Shown here in pieces: positions 50,801 to 63,206 of a DNA stretch of 64,000 bases. The notes under the pieces were generated by a model. It was not told the origin of the DNA, did no database searches, and saw only the letters and a list, made by a program, of their open reading frames with translations. Origin of the DNA: Rhynochetos jubatus. Its lineage: Eukaryota > Chordata > Aves > Eurypygiformes > Rhynochetidae. The stretch lies in assembly GCA_027574665.1 (NCBI GenBank), contig CM050650.1, positions 104,753,086-104,817,085 of the forward strand, read 5' to 3'. The number at the start of each line of letters is the position of its first letter. Position 1 is the first letter of the stretch. The translations under genes were made by a program, and so were the position numbers.

Positions 50801-53800
50801 TTAGGATGTTTTAAGCATGTGGGGGAAAGGAGAATTTAGTTGCATGATCTCAACTGTTTGTACTTCTCTTGTCTCAAGAGATAGCAAAGTATCAGTTTTC
50901 TTCTTTCAGTTTCCTGGGTGTTGATGTGGGAGTGGGAATTGAATAAAGGATAGATCTTACCTTTATAGTCAGTGGTTTAAAACAGTGACTAGTGGTTTTG
51001 ATGACACTATTCATTTGTGGAGGTAAAACATCACAAGATGGCTTCAAAAAAATCTGTTCAGAACTTTCTGGAGATTTCCATAAGGTATCTCAAACTATAA
51101 ACATACAAGTAAAGAAAATTGAATCATCAGCCAGTTCTCAAACTCATTTACACAGAGTACATTTTACAAAACTGCTGAATTTACTTTGGAGCCTAACTCA
51201 ACTCATGACCTCAAAAATATCTCGGTCAGTTTGAACTCTTTCAAACTTTCCCATCTGTCTGTAATATTGTATTTCTCTATCACTGGTAGGGTAGCCCAGG
51301 ATAGAATCTTTGTCTCTACATATACAGAATCCCTTTATTTGATGCATCTGCTAATATTAATAAAAGTTTGTCTTCTTGGAGTTGGTTTTGGTTGATTTCT
51401 TTTATTTTTATTTTCTAATGGTTTGCCCACTGATAAGTATTGTTTTATTATGGAGATTTCAGGTACTTGTTCAGTCAATTATTTTCTGTGGAAAACAATT
51501 GCTAATTTAAGTCATGACAGTAATGTTATTGTCTACATAGTGTAGAAAAAAGCGTTATATATACACCTCCTTTTCCCCCTAAATTTTGTTGTTACATTAT
51601 GATTCCTTAGTTGTTATGTTCCCCTGTAAAATTATGTGATTAGTCTTGATTGTGACTGATCAAGGATTATTTTTAATGAAATTTATTATGTTTTACCCAA
51701 AGACTGTAGATTTATTTGATCTTTTCAGAGAACCATGACTTCTAATTGACTCTCACTTATGAAGGGGTCTGCTAACACTTATTATCTGAATGAATAACTG
51801 ACGGGTATTGCTTGGTATTAATCTTTATGATGATTTATTGCATACTCATGGTGTGATGCACTTGGCTACTCAGTTTTTGCTTTCTCAAGGTAAAGTGTAC
51901 TTTTAACATTGAGGACAGGGTACTTTCATTAATAAATTAATTGGATATTTTGACATTTGAAATAGTTTTCTTTATCTACTTACATATGATATTTTTATTA
52001 TTTCTAAATATTTGGTTTATGCATTGCCTTTTTTTTAACTCCTTCTTATTTAACGCCTGCTTTAAATTATATTTTGCCACCCAAAAATGTCATGCAGTTT
52101 GGAAGACTAGAGAGATATCCTGAGAACTCTTGAAAGAAAAAAAATCCAAATCTCATATCAGTTGAATACCAAAGAAGCGATGAGTATGTGAAAGTTAGAG
52201 GATGGGGTGGAGGATGTGTTCTATGTCTTTTGCAAGGTGTATCTGCTTCGTTAACATTTAACAAGTTGTGGAAAAGATGGATGGGAAATTTTCAGGGGTC
52301 TCCAGGCTAGTTAGTGAAAAAACGGGCAAGTTCTAAAAGTAAAAGCTGTTGTAGTAAACATCATCTTAGTAGTAATGAATAGGGTACCAGATCATCAGAG
52401 TCATAACAGAGCAGTTGTTCAGAATTTATTAAAATATAATTGTTAAATACCCTTAAATTTTCCCCAGACACTCACATTAAATACCAGCTTATAAGAAGTG
52501 CATTCAGTAATATAGAGGGTATTACTTAAATCATCCTTATTCTTTTGTGGTCAACGTGGTCAGATGAAAAATGCATAAAAAAAGTCTCTGAAAATGACAT
52601 TTTCACTCATCAACGGCATGAATTTCAAGCTAAACTTCCTTAAATACCAACAGAACTCTTGTCGTACTTGGGAATTGTTACAGTATCAGTGATTTATGAA
52701 ATCTCTGGCAAGTGAAAATAATTTTGTCTTGTTCAGTCTAGTCAGATGATGAAGATAACTGAGGGGGGAAAAGTCAACCACTTTCCTCAGATTCTGGAAT
52801 GGATTATGACTGGTGATGTTATTAGACTTAGACAGTTAAAATAACTTTTCAATATACTGAGCATGACAAAAGAAGAGACTGTGTTAATATCAAAGCTGAG
52901 TACTGCTAGCAAAAGTTCAAATGTATTAGCATTCATCTGTGTCCTGTCATCTTGGCTTTTCTTCATCTGCAGTTCTGTGAGTGATCCTCCGAGTGGAGAT
53001 TGAATTGTAATAAATATTTATATCGAAATCTAGTGCAGGTGGTAATGTGAATATGTGCACCTTCCAGAGCCGTAAACTGAACATATGTTATAGTTCAGAA
53101 AGGAACTTTGTGATGAAAGTGCCTAAGTGATTTTGCTACTTTCAAAAGTTGAACTGGAATTTTAAGGTCTTAATGGGAATAAAAGCTACATGGTTTCTAT
53201 ATTTATTTCTTTTGTGGAAGTTTCTAAGTCATCCAGAAGCCAAAACCCCAGTGTTAGGTGTTTTTCACATTCTCAGACATGCATTTCTTTGAAAACAGTG
53301 AGACTTGTGTACACGTGAAAATGTTCTCTGTACGCTTAGCTATACATATTCAACAACCCAGAATGGGAGTGTGAACTGGGCCAGGAGAGTCTTGGTTTAT
53401 TTTGGTACCAACCCATGTACATCTACCCACTCCTACCCAGGGTCTCTGAACCCTGCACTCTTCTTCAGTTTTTTGTTTTGCTGTACTGTGATCTCATGCA
53501 AAAAATTTCTTGTCTGCTGTTTTTACATGAACTTTCACAAAGTGAAAAGTGCACATGAAAGATTTCTTTCTTATGAGATGCAGTAAAATTTGGGGGTGAT
53601 GTGGTCCACACAACACAAAGGAAATATTTCCTTTTAACACAGCAAAATCCATCAAACTCTCAGGTGAGCTGAGTCAGTCAGAGTAAAAGCTTTTTTTTCT
53701 TAGTCTGTACTTGTCTACACTTCAGCATTCTCAGTCCTATGAATCACCCATCTTACTAACATGAGAGCTTATTGCAACTACAGACCTATCTAGTTTTTAA

Positions 53801-55866
53801 ATTGATACATATTAAACAAAACAAACCAAACAACAAACATGCAAGAATTCCTCTGCTTAGGATCACAGCACTCATAACAGCAAAGGATGAGTTTGGAGAA
53901 GAGAGTGCCCAGCGACCAGTGTAGGTCAGGGTGTGGTAACAGCAGGACTCAGACAGACACAGGTTCCCCTCCTTTTTTCAGTCCTCCTCGCTTGGACTCC
54001 CCACCCGTACTTTCCTGGCGCTTATACTCTGCGCTGCTCCGAATACTTCTTCACTACATGGTCCCTTTTCTTGGCACCAGGTTGCTCCATGACCCTTTCT
54101 CTCATCCCATGTACTCCAGTTTCCCTAGGGAATTCCCCCAAATATCCCCCTTTCTTTTACCTGCCTGAAACCCATTCCTTCTTTAGCTCCACATCCTACT
54201 CTGTTGGATTTACCTCCCCATATGCCACTGTCAGCTTTCTCCTCTGTGGTGTTCCTATGTCTGTAGGACATAAAAAAGTGTTTTCCAGGAAAGCCTAGGA
54301 ATAGCACTAAGGTCCATCTACTCACAACATACATGTTAAAAGTCAACTGTTGACACCAAATAACAAGCATAACTGTCTATATGCACCTTTACACTGGAAA
54401 ATAGAAGCTGATTTCTAACTGCCACAGGAGAGTCTTTCAGCGGGAGAAGGGAACTGGAATATGAAGGCAGAGCCTGGCCAATTAATGAAAGTTGTTCTGT
54501 GACAGATCTGCCTGCTGCACCTGAGGACCCCACCTGATGTTACAGGAAATCCCTTCTACTCCTGCATTGCATCCCATTCTTCATCCTTTTGACTTTCCTT
54601 CTTCTTCGAGTTCCTACATTCTTTCAGAAAAATTCTGCGCCTTCTTACTGTCTCTAAAACCCCAAATCCAATTTAGTGCTCTATAAATAAAAGTGATAAT
54701 CACCTAGGGACTACATTAAATGCAGTGTAAACTTCTCAACAGGATAGTTATATCAACTCTTTTCTTGCTTCTGTTAATAGTAATATAGCTGCATGATAAG
54801 CACAAGAAGTAAGGGATAATACAGTGTGTGCTTTATGATGTTGGGGGCAGATAGAGATCTTGCTTCACATGGTTTGGAAAAACTGATGGGAATTACTTTG
54901 AAAATAACCATTATAAGCAATGCAAGTATCATCTGGTGTTCTGAGTGTGCTGTGAGATAAGAGATGTTATACAGGGTATATGTAAAAGAATAAGAAAGCA
55001 TAAAACATTAACTAGAATTTGGCATAGATGAAGCTAAAAATAATAATAAACCCCCTCACTACAGACAACAAGACAGGCAAATGATAAAAATCAGAATATT
55101 TCATAGGAAACTAATTGCAAAACACCTATTAAGTAATGAATATCTATAAAAGTTTTGCTTTTGACAAGAAACTTGATAAGTTTTTTAGAGACTGGTGCAA
55201 TACACAAAGAATAATACCCCCAATTAATTCAAAGAAAAGGAGAGAATACGACTGTGCTGTTCAGCTCTTCCTGTTATAAAGGTATCTATTGTTTTACCAC
55301 CTTATTAAAAAGCACATCTCTTCAATGACTGATGTATTCCCCAGATCTAAGGTCTGGAAGAGGGCTTACATTGTCTACTTCTGTAATGGTCAATTAGCAG
55401 ACCTATTATGATTCTCTGTGATTATCAGATTTTCACAGCAAAGAGTTTATCCAGCTGTCTTATCAGCCTCTGCCTTGAGAAAAGGGAACCTTTCCAGAGA
55501 TGTGTATTTTGAGGCAATTGGATGGGGTTTTTTTAGAACTCAAAGATGAGCTTGTATATTCCTCATTCTCCTCTTTGTAAATTACCTTTTTCATTTATCT
55601 CTTAAAAAACCTCAACTTCAATGTTGACATGACAAAAATACAGTAACCAGTACATTTTGTTCCATATCACTGAAAATATACCTTTTAAAAATGGTTATAA
55701 TGGCCCATCATGTACTTATCCTGCGGGGCTGGGTAGGTTTAAACTCAGCACTTTAAACTGTGAGATTTACTTTCTTATTATCAGCTATGTGTTTATGGAA
55801 AAGCAAATTAACAATGACTTTAGCAATGCATTGACTTACATGCTAGTGCCCAACCAGAAAATCTTC
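41827..55866. other. 14-kb repeat-poor unique stretch, no gene seen
   Basis: The longest transposon-free segment. It has only short poly-T/A tracts (for example 42998-43012, 49008-49018, 50770-50782). A slightly GC-richer purine-rich block at 44460-44960 and a pyrimidine-rich block at 53970-54250 stand out in composition but match nothing I recognise. No open frame exceeds 121 codons, and none shows a domain or splice-flanked exon structure. The block 49780-50240 is a candidate conserved element (see findings). Confidence 0.5.
55862..55866. repeat. Target-site duplication, left copy (TCTTC)
   Basis: TCTTC is repeated exactly at 56338-56342 around the type B LTR. Confidence 0.85.
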
Positions 55867-56337
55867 TGTGGTGGTTTTGGTTGGGATAGAGTTAATTTTC
55901 CTAACTGTAGCTAGTATAGGGCTGTGTTTTGGATTTGTGCTGAGAATAATGTTGCTCATACACTAATGTTTTTATTTATTGCTGAGTAATGTTTATATCA
56001 GGTCAAAGACTTTTTCCATTTCTGATACTGCACCTGTATTCCCAGCTTTTTCCTTACAGGGGGCTGGGAGAGGATACAGTCCAGACAACTGTCCCAAACT
56101 GCCCAAAGGGGTATTTCATTTCATATTAGTACTATTAGTTTTGTTAGTACATAAATATGGTTAGTATTATTAGTCTAATTATTTTATTTCATTTATTTTC
56201 ACTTATTAAACTGTTCTTACCTCAATCCATGAGTTTTCTTGCCTTTTCCTACAACTCTCTCCCCCATCCCACTGGGGAAGGGGGAAGGTGAATGAGCAGC
56301 TGTCTGGTACTTAGATACTGGCTGGGATTAAATCACA
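55867..56337 (+). mobile_element. Type B ERV solo LTR with perfect 5-bp duplication
   Basis: A 471-bp sense LTR opening TGTGGTGGTTTTGGTTGGGA and closing GGGATTAAATCACA, flanked by perfect TCTTC duplications. An ATTAAA at 56205-56210 followed by 'ctgttcttacctcaatccat' corresponds to the poly(A) signal and R region of the other copies. It is shorter than the 566-610 bp copies because of internal deletions in the U3 part. The duplication shows that this is a complete integration reduced to a solo LTR by recombination. Confidence 0.92.
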
Positions 56338-56387
56338 TCTTCTTATCCTGTATGAAGACAATACATAACAAGGAATTCAGCAACAGT

Positions 56388-56423
<36 letters not shown>

Positions 56424-57165
56424 AACTGTTCTCCTGCTGCTTACAAGCTCCTAAAAAATTATGTCATCTAATGCCTTCACCTTAATTTGGCTTATACTAA
56501 ATACCATGACATGTGCAACTCTTTACTCAAGGGGTTTTCTTTGTTACATTTTTTATATTCGCTCATGTCTACTTTCTAACACTATTCAGCTTCAGTGATA
56601 TTAACAAAATTCTGCTATATGTCAAATTATAACTCTTGTCTAAGGAGTTCGTTTTGCATCTCCCAGTAGTATCACTTGGGGTTATTGTTCTTATTTCACC
56701 TCACTTGTTATCAAAGGCTTGAGTGTTTTCAAACTTGAAGCAGCCTAAGATGAAACTTTTCCATAGTTTTAATTTATTTTTTCCTTCTGCTTGAAAACAC
56801 ATTTCATTTAGCATCCATATAAAGATTGGTGATGTATTTCACATCACTCTATAACATCAAAAATGGTCTATGTCATGTCTGGATTGTGCAGTTCTGTATT
56901 CACAATATTGTCCATTTAGATTATCGATATTTTTATCTCTTTCTGTAAAAGCCTTATCTCTATAGTATTGATTGCCAGAAGTCTTTTGATTTCAGTTATG
57001 TTCAGTTTGGTTCAGTCAAAAAAGTAGACCTTAAAAAGATGGGTTGTGGTGACAAATTTCTTAAGATCTGTTTGAGGATTGAATTTGTTCATGCTGGAAA
57101 TTAGAGTTAAAGACTTTATGCAAGAATAGAACTAGATAGCAATTTTCACAAATGGAAGACCTGGC
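56338..57165. other. Unique DNA with T31 tract, no gene seen
   Basis: Begins with the right target-site copy and a T31 run; the rest is AT-rich and unrecognised. Confidence 0.55.
56390..56420. repeat. T31 homopolymer
   Basis: Thirty-one thymines about 50 bases beyond the LTR end, the longest homopolymer in the window. It could be the reversed poly(A) tail of a retroposed copy, but no body can be recognised on its right. Confidence 0.95.
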
Positions 57166-57737
57166 TGTCCTGGTTTAACTCCGGTGTTCTGGTGTTATCA
57201 GGACCAGCTGTTCTACCACTCCGCTTCCCCCCACACACATCCCCACACACACCTCCTCCCGGTGAGAAAGGGTCAGAGGAACAAACCGAGGAAAAGCCCG
57301 TAGGAGTTAAGAACTATTTAATGATATAAATGAAACTTAGGGAGTTACTAACAATGCTAGTGCTAATGAGTAATTTAAGGAACGGAGGAAAAGGGTAGGA
57401 CAAATGATACAGGATCTCACCCCAAGAAGGGAAAAAAGGAAAGAGAACCCACCCAAAGGGAGCAAACCCCCCACGAAACCGCCCGGGGGCCAAGAGAGTA
57501 AGAGAGAGGAAAAAACTTTCAAACCCCGACTCCTCGACTGATCTGCCCGGCAAGACGCTGGCTCTGCCTGGAGCACCAACCACTCGCCACGAGGTCCCAC
57601 AACAAACAAACCCCCAGCCCCCTCGTACGGAAGCCCCCTCAGACCCTTCCCCTTCCCAGAGTCGTGTCCAACCACAAGCCTTTCCACCCATATCCCCACC
57701 CCCTCCCTGCCGGTCCTGCAGTGCCGCAGGTCCTGGG
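57166..57737 (-). mobile_element. Type C ERV LTR, CpG-rich
   Basis: A GC-rich block sharply different from its AT-rich surroundings. On the minus strand it closes AGTTAAACCAGGACA, a typical avian LTR end, and carries an ATTAAA near 57315-57320 as a possible poly(A) signal. CTGGC at 57161-57165 is repeated exactly at 57738-57742, which would be a 5-bp duplication. However, the inferred 5' end does not begin with TG, so either the end has mutated or the match is chance. Many CpG dinucleotides remain, unlike the other LTRs, which suggests a recent or unmethylated insertion. The GC-rich frames here (125-136 codons, minus) overlap one another and show no domain. Confidence 0.7.
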
Positions 57738-58728
57738 CTGGCACCACCTATGTAGCTTGATGTGTTATGGGGTGAAGCAAAACATGGACTAGCTAGCGCA
57801 AAGCTAAGACACTGGCTTCAGGAGAAAACTCAAGGTGTAGAAGAAGGCATGCAAAAAATATGGGCCTGAGCACGAGAGAGTAAAATATCTAGAAATGAAC
57901 CAAAGATATTTGAACCTTAATAATTCCCATGCCGAAAGAATAACCTGTGAAACACAGATGTCTAGTATCTTATACTTTTTACTGGCTTGTTCATCCAAAC
58001 GATGATAACTATTTATGTCAATCACTTCAGGAGCTCAAGAGACAAAACTTGTGCCATATATCAAACTGACTGATTAATTCTGTGAATCCTAATTTCATGT
58101 GATCACCTTTGCAATTTGTTTCCAGAAAATCTCAGAATTTACATTCAAAACTACATTTTTAAAAGAATTTTGGGAGTAACATTAATGTAGTACAGGAAAT
58201 ATAAAATTGGAACAATCAGGCTAAAAAAGAAATAAAAAAATAATTCTATCTTTTCAATCAATTAAATTTGGGAAATACATTTAAATGTGTGTCTGAGATC
58301 CAGAGACCCTTAGGACTTCATGTGATGGTGTTCTAAAGTGACATATACCCTACACATAGTGCACCCTTAAACTGGTTTTGTATACCTTTTTCCTGTACAA
58401 TCTCTAGTTTATCAGCATCCCCTTCAAATTATTTAAGAAGGCTCTGTTGGTAACAATCTATTACATTGATCTTATCAGCACCGTGCACAAAAGTAGGACT
58501 ATCTACCTAATTCTTTCCACCTTGTTTATGTGTACAGGGACATATTAATTACAGGTTTGCACTGGAAGCTTCACGATCTCTAAATAGTTTTCTTTCCAGA
58601 AAAAAAGCATTCTATTTTTTCTTGACACCTAAGGTCAAGATTTTCTCTCACTTAACCTTAACCTTAGCCTTCTGAAATTTACTTTTCTTGCCTAAGTCAC
58701 CTGGATTCCTTCTGCTGTGAATGGTTAC
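57738..58728. other. Unique DNA, no gene seen
   Basis: Begins with the possible CTGGC duplication and continues as AT-rich unique sequence to the next LTR. Confidence 0.55.
58724..58728. repeat. Probable target-site duplication, left copy
   Basis: GTTAC here and GTTGC at 59316-59320 flank the type B LTR (4 of 5 bases). Confidence 0.6.
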
Positions 58729-59315
58729 TGGTTTGGTTTAACCCCAGCTGGGAGCTAAACACCACACAGCCGCTTGTTCATTCCTCCCTTGTGGGGTGGG
58801 AGAGAGAATCAGAAGGGTAAAAGTCAGAAAACTTGTGGGTTGAGATAAAGACAGTTTAATAGATAAAGCAAAAGTTGCATACACAAGCAAAGCAAAACAA
58901 GGAATTCACCTCTTCCCATTGACAGGCAGGTGTTTAGCCATCTCCAGGAAAGCAGGGCTCTATCACATGTAACAGTGACTTGAGAAGATGAACACCATCA
59001 TTCCAAACATGTCCCCTTCCTTCTTCTTCCCCCAGCTTTATAGTCTGAGCATGACATCATATGGTGTGGGATACCCCTTTGGTCAGCTGGGGTCAGCTGT
59101 CCCGCTTGTGTCCCCTCCTACCTTCTTGTGCACCCCCAGCCTACTTGCTGGTGGGGTGGTGTGAGAAGCTGCAGAGGCCTTGACTGTGTGAGCACTGTTC
59201 AGCGATAATGAAAACATCTCTGTGTTACCAACACTTTTCTCAACACAAATCTGAAACGTAGCTACATACTAGCTACTATGAAGAAAATTAAGTCTATTGC
59301 AGCCAAAACAGCACA
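58729..59315 (-). mobile_element. Type B ERV solo LTR
   Basis: A 587-bp LTR in minus orientation, from TGGTTTGGTTTAACCCCAGC to GCAGCCAAAACAGCACA. It is the best uninterrupted reference here for the type B family: 'aacttgtgggttgagataaa', 'catctccaggaaagcagggc' and 'cctttggtcagctggggtca' all recur in the interrupted copy at 13517-15186. No retroviral genes adjoin it. Confidence 0.92.
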
Positions 59316-61838
59316 GTTGCCAACAGAAGTTGATTATTCTGGTGCTAAGATACATGAATTGGCTGTCTGAGGGCTCCTCTGTCTAGGAATTATAGCATAG
59401 CCCAGAAACCTGCATGTGAGACAGTTAAAGATAGCTGATTTTTCTTACTTTCTAGGGGAAAAATAGAACTAAGCAGTTTAACATTTGCCTCTATTCAAAT
59501 GAATTTGTTTGAATTAATCCAACTCTCCAGGCCACGTCACAGATCAGTACAGGCAAAGCAATACCTTTTCCATCACCCACAAAACACCAACAGCACTCAC
59601 ACAGGCATGAGGAGCACAGACTGCCTGGTCCTTTCCAGCTGATTAGGTGGAAGTCACTAGTGACAGACCCTTACCCTCCTGAATCTATCAGAGACCCACA
59701 TGTTCCCATTCTTATTATTGTCTTCATTATCTCTCATTAGGGTTTGTGTGCCTTGGTGTTTAATTTATTAGTTTTCCAGGCTTTTGTCTTTGTTTCTAAT
59801 GTTGAGCAAATATCCTCAAAAAACATGTGTCCTTATATTTCAGGTATCCACCTGTCCTTTCCTTTACATATATACTTACAATCCTGTTATGAAAAGAAAA
59901 AAAATCCCATTTTTGCAGCATATTTCATTTGTGAATCTCAAAATATTAAATGAAAAAAAAAAAAAAAAAAAGAAGAAATAACAGAATTAAACCATGTAAT
60001 ATCCTTTGATGCAGACATCTCATACCTGAAAGGTGAAGAAAAAGAAGGCCAGTTTTATCTTGGTTAAGTTCAGTTGAGGCCAACAGAGTACAAACGGTGT
60101 GGAATATAGCATGAGAGGTCAAATTTATGAAGATTTCCCAGATGCCTAAAACCACTTAGACTCCTTGATAAATAAGCTTATTTGATTGTTCCCTATTCCT
60201 GAAAGATGCGATACAAAGATAAGACCTCTATAACATCCGTTGTAACTAAAAATTGTGCTAAAAAATTCTCAGTCCTTACTTTTTTGGGTTTTTTTCCCCC
60301 TTTTGTGGACAGGATTAATTACCCAGACTTTGAAGAAGTAGATGTGGAAGTTTCTTTCTATAAAACAGAATTAAATCCCAAGATGTTAAAGATCATTATG
60401 AAAGGAGAGCATTGACTCTCCTGAAATCAGCAATTATTCACAAAGAAGCCTATGGACCTGAAATCTGCCATTTTATGAAAATTAGGAAATGCTCTCTCCA
60501 AATTACACAGGTGAAGCTGACAGCCTGGCAGCTAAAGGGCAGAGTGATTTATTCTTGTGCAAAAAATAACTCACATCTGTCACACTTGCATACCTGGAAA
60601 TCTATTGTATCATTGTTGGCATAAATCAACTGTTAAAATTCTTTTTATGTCTCAGGTAGGTAAATAGGAAAAATCATAGGAGTAGAAGAAAGCATAAGTA
60701 TATAGCAGTTACTTAATAACACAGAGTTCCAGTGCAAAGAACTGTAGAAAAAATCACCGTGTGATAGTAGATATAAATTATTTCCAAGCCGAAAAAATCA
60801 ACTTAAAAATACTTTTGGGCAAACTGCTTCATGTGTCAAGTCTGAAACATTTACTCAGAGCTACATTCAGTACCCACTGAAGTAAAGGAATTATTTTCCC
60901 ACAGTGAACACCAGATAGAGTGTGAGAGACAGAGTTGTGTGAATTTGTTGGGATGAAGTCAAATCTCACCTAAAACTCCAGAGAAGTAGAGCACAACTCA
61001 AATCTGCTTTGTAGTTCAGGGTGCGGCAATAATGTTCTGGAATGTTTTGCATATCTCCATATATTGCTGAGATAGCTGAATAAAAGTAAAAATGCCATGG
61101 AAAAAAGATATTTCTGAAAGAGAGAAAGAGTGTGAAAAACATGGAAAGCAAGATTTGTGAGTTTGCCAGTGAGTTTCATTCTCATCTACGTCTACAATAA
61201 ATTTTTACAAGATTTATTGATGCCCATCAACCATTCATATGTTTTTATACTTTTACTATAGAGCTTATGATGTTATCTCTATAGCAGAGATAGTGTTAGA
61301 AGCATAAAACCTCCTGAGTTCCAGTATGCATTGTAATTTCTTTGATGTATGGGCAGATCTTTGGCCTGACTACTGAGAGTATCCCCTTGAATGTGGTCAG
61401 CTGATCACAAAGCATACTTGTAAATTCAGCAATTATTTAAACAGGAAATAGTGAAAAAGCTGTAGCAATATTTGTGGACTATTAAAATGTGCAATGTTTA
61501 CAATAGTGACAGCAAGATATAATAGAAATCCCTCTAAATAAACCCAAAAGAACACTAAGAAAAAAGGTTTATTTACAAATGTGAAGCATCAACATTCTTT
61601 ATTTTAAAACTGCCAAATAGTAGCCGGTTAGTGAAGTTCCCCTAAGCTTAATGGTCGTTTGTCTTAACATCAGATCAGGGATGGGATTCCTGGCTAGTTT
61701 ATGCAGCCATCAGATTTCATGATCACCACTGTTAACTATGACCATTTTTTACTAAGGTAAGAAAGGACAATTTAAAATAAGATGAAAATCAAATAGCCCA
61801 GTAAAAACTGATTACCTAACAGTCACATGAAAAAGAAA
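59316..61838. other. Unique DNA, no gene seen
   Basis: No recognised element. It includes A19 at 59953-59971. A pyrimidine tract ending in GGACAG (about 60275-60312) is followed by a short open frame and looks like a splice acceptor, but no partner exon or donor supports it. Confidence 0.5.
59953..59971. repeat. A19 homopolymer
   Basis: Nineteen adenines followed by GAAGAAATAA in unique DNA. Confidence 0.95.
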
Positions 61839-61962
61839 GTATTCAAAAGCCATCTGGACATGGTGCTGGGCAATTCACTCTAGGTGGATCTAGGAGCAGG
61901 GGCATGGGACCAGGTAACTTCCAGAAGTCCCTTCCAACCTCAACCATTCTGTGACTTTGTGA
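61839..61962 (+). mobile_element. CR1 LINE 3' end, fourth subfamily
   Basis: A ~124-bp sense fragment from 'gtattcaaaagccatctgga' to 'cttccaacctcaaccattct' and a GTGACTTTGTGA tail. The 3' UTR wording ('gaccaggtaacttccagaag') is distinct from the other three types in the window. Only the last residues of ORF2 and the 3' UTR remain. Confidence 0.88.
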
Positions 61963-62145
61963 GGCACAATTAGCTGGTATTACCTTGATGGGTAAGTCAG
62001 AAATAAATGAATGGAGGTAAGCAAGCATGACTCCAATTTCCCCTGATAGGTTCTGAAGGTGTTTTAAAAGTGAATTATAGGCATTAATATCAGAAGGATG
62101 TGACAGATGTAGAAATGCATCCAGTCAATTATCTTCTCATATTTT

Positions 62146-62150
62146 GAGAG
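62146..62150. repeat. Target-site duplication, left copy (GAGAG)
   Basis: GAGAG recurs exactly at 63202-63206 on the other side of the type A LTR. Confidence 0.88.
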
Positions 62151-63201
62151 TGTGGTGGGTTGGTCCTGGCCAGGTGCCCACCTAAGCAGCTCTGTCACTC
62201 CCCTCCTCAGCTGGGCAAGGAAGAGAAAATATAATGAAAGTCTCATGGATCAAGATAAGGGCAGGGAGAGATCACTGACCAGTTACCGTCACAAGTAAAA
62301 CAGACTCAACTTGGGGAAATTAGTTTAATCACAGTAGGAGAATAAGACACAAAACCAGGTCCCCAAAAAGTGTTTTATCTGCACACACACCCCCCCCCCC
62401 CCTTCCCTTCTTCTTCCTGGGCTCAGCTTTGCTCCCACTTTCTCTAACCCCTCCTCCCCAGCAGTGCAGGGGGATGGGGAACAGGGGTTGTGTTTAGTCC
62501 ATCACACGCTGTCTCTGCCGTTCCTTCCTCCTCAGGGGGAAGACTCCTCACACTCTGCCCCTGCTCCAGTGTGAGGTCCCTCCCATGGTAGACAGTCCTC
62601 TGTGAAGTTTTCTGATGTGGGTTCCTCCCACAGGGTGCTGTCCTTCAGAAGGAGCTTGCTCCAGCCTGGATCCCCCTGGGGTCACAAGTCCTGCCAGCAA
62701 ACCTGCTCCAGCCTGAGCTCCTCTCTCCACTGGGCCACAGCTCCTGCCAGGAGCCATCTTCAGCAGGGGCTGCCTGTGGGGTCACAGCCTCCTTTGGTCA
62801 TCCACCTGCTCCGGCATGGGATCCTCCATGGACCTCCATGGCTGCAGGGGCACAGCTGGTCTCACCATGGTCTTCACCACAAGCTGCAATGAAAAGAATC
62901 TCCACTATGGTGCCTGAGGCACCTTCTTCCTCTCCTTCTCCACTGACATTGGTGTCTGCAGAATTGTTTTTCTCACTCTTCTCTCCAGCTGCAATTGCCT
63001 CTCACAGTTTTTGCCCTGCTTTTTTTTCACAGAGGTGCTACCACCATAGCTGATGTGCTCAGCCTTGGCCAGCTGTGCCTCCATCTTGGAGATGACTGGG
63101 ATTGGCTCTATTGGACGTAGGGGAGACTTCTGGTACCTTCTCACAGAAACCACTTCTGTAGCCCGCTCCCTACCAAAACCTTGCCATGGAAACCCAGTAC
63201 A
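62151..63201 (-). mobile_element. Type A ERV solo LTR with perfect 5-bp duplication
   Basis: A 1,051-bp LTR in minus orientation, TGTGGTGGGTTGGTCCTGG at the left and TGGAAACCCAGTACA at the right, flanked by perfect GAGAG duplications. It is the reverse of the 13845-14948 element and shares 'aggtgcccacctaagc'-type and 'ctgctccagcctg'-type segments. A C13 run lies at 62390-62402. Frames of 70-120 codons occur on both strands but overlap and show no domain, so I do not call genes. The clean duplication shows a complete integration now reduced to a solo LTR. Confidence 0.92.
62390..62402. repeat. C13 homopolymer in LTR
   Basis: Follows a short CA repeat inside the type A LTR; the corresponding part of the 13845 copy has no such run. 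Confidence 0.9.
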
Positions 63202-63206
63202 GAGAG

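Noticed and set aside
53887-54298. Two overlapping plus frames of 93 and 121 codons in a pyrimidine-rich block
   Set aside because: Biased base composition removes stops in two frames at once; the translations look like chance Ser/Pro/Leu-rich peptides.
57314-57747. Two overlapping GC-rich minus frames of 125 and 136 codons
   Set aside because: Stop-poor because of high GC in the type C LTR; they overlap in different frames and have low-complexity, Gly/Pro-rich translations.
60275-60415. Possible exon after a pyrimidine tract ending in GGACAG
   Set aside because: Only a splice-acceptor-like sequence and a short open frame; no donor, partner exon or recognisable protein.
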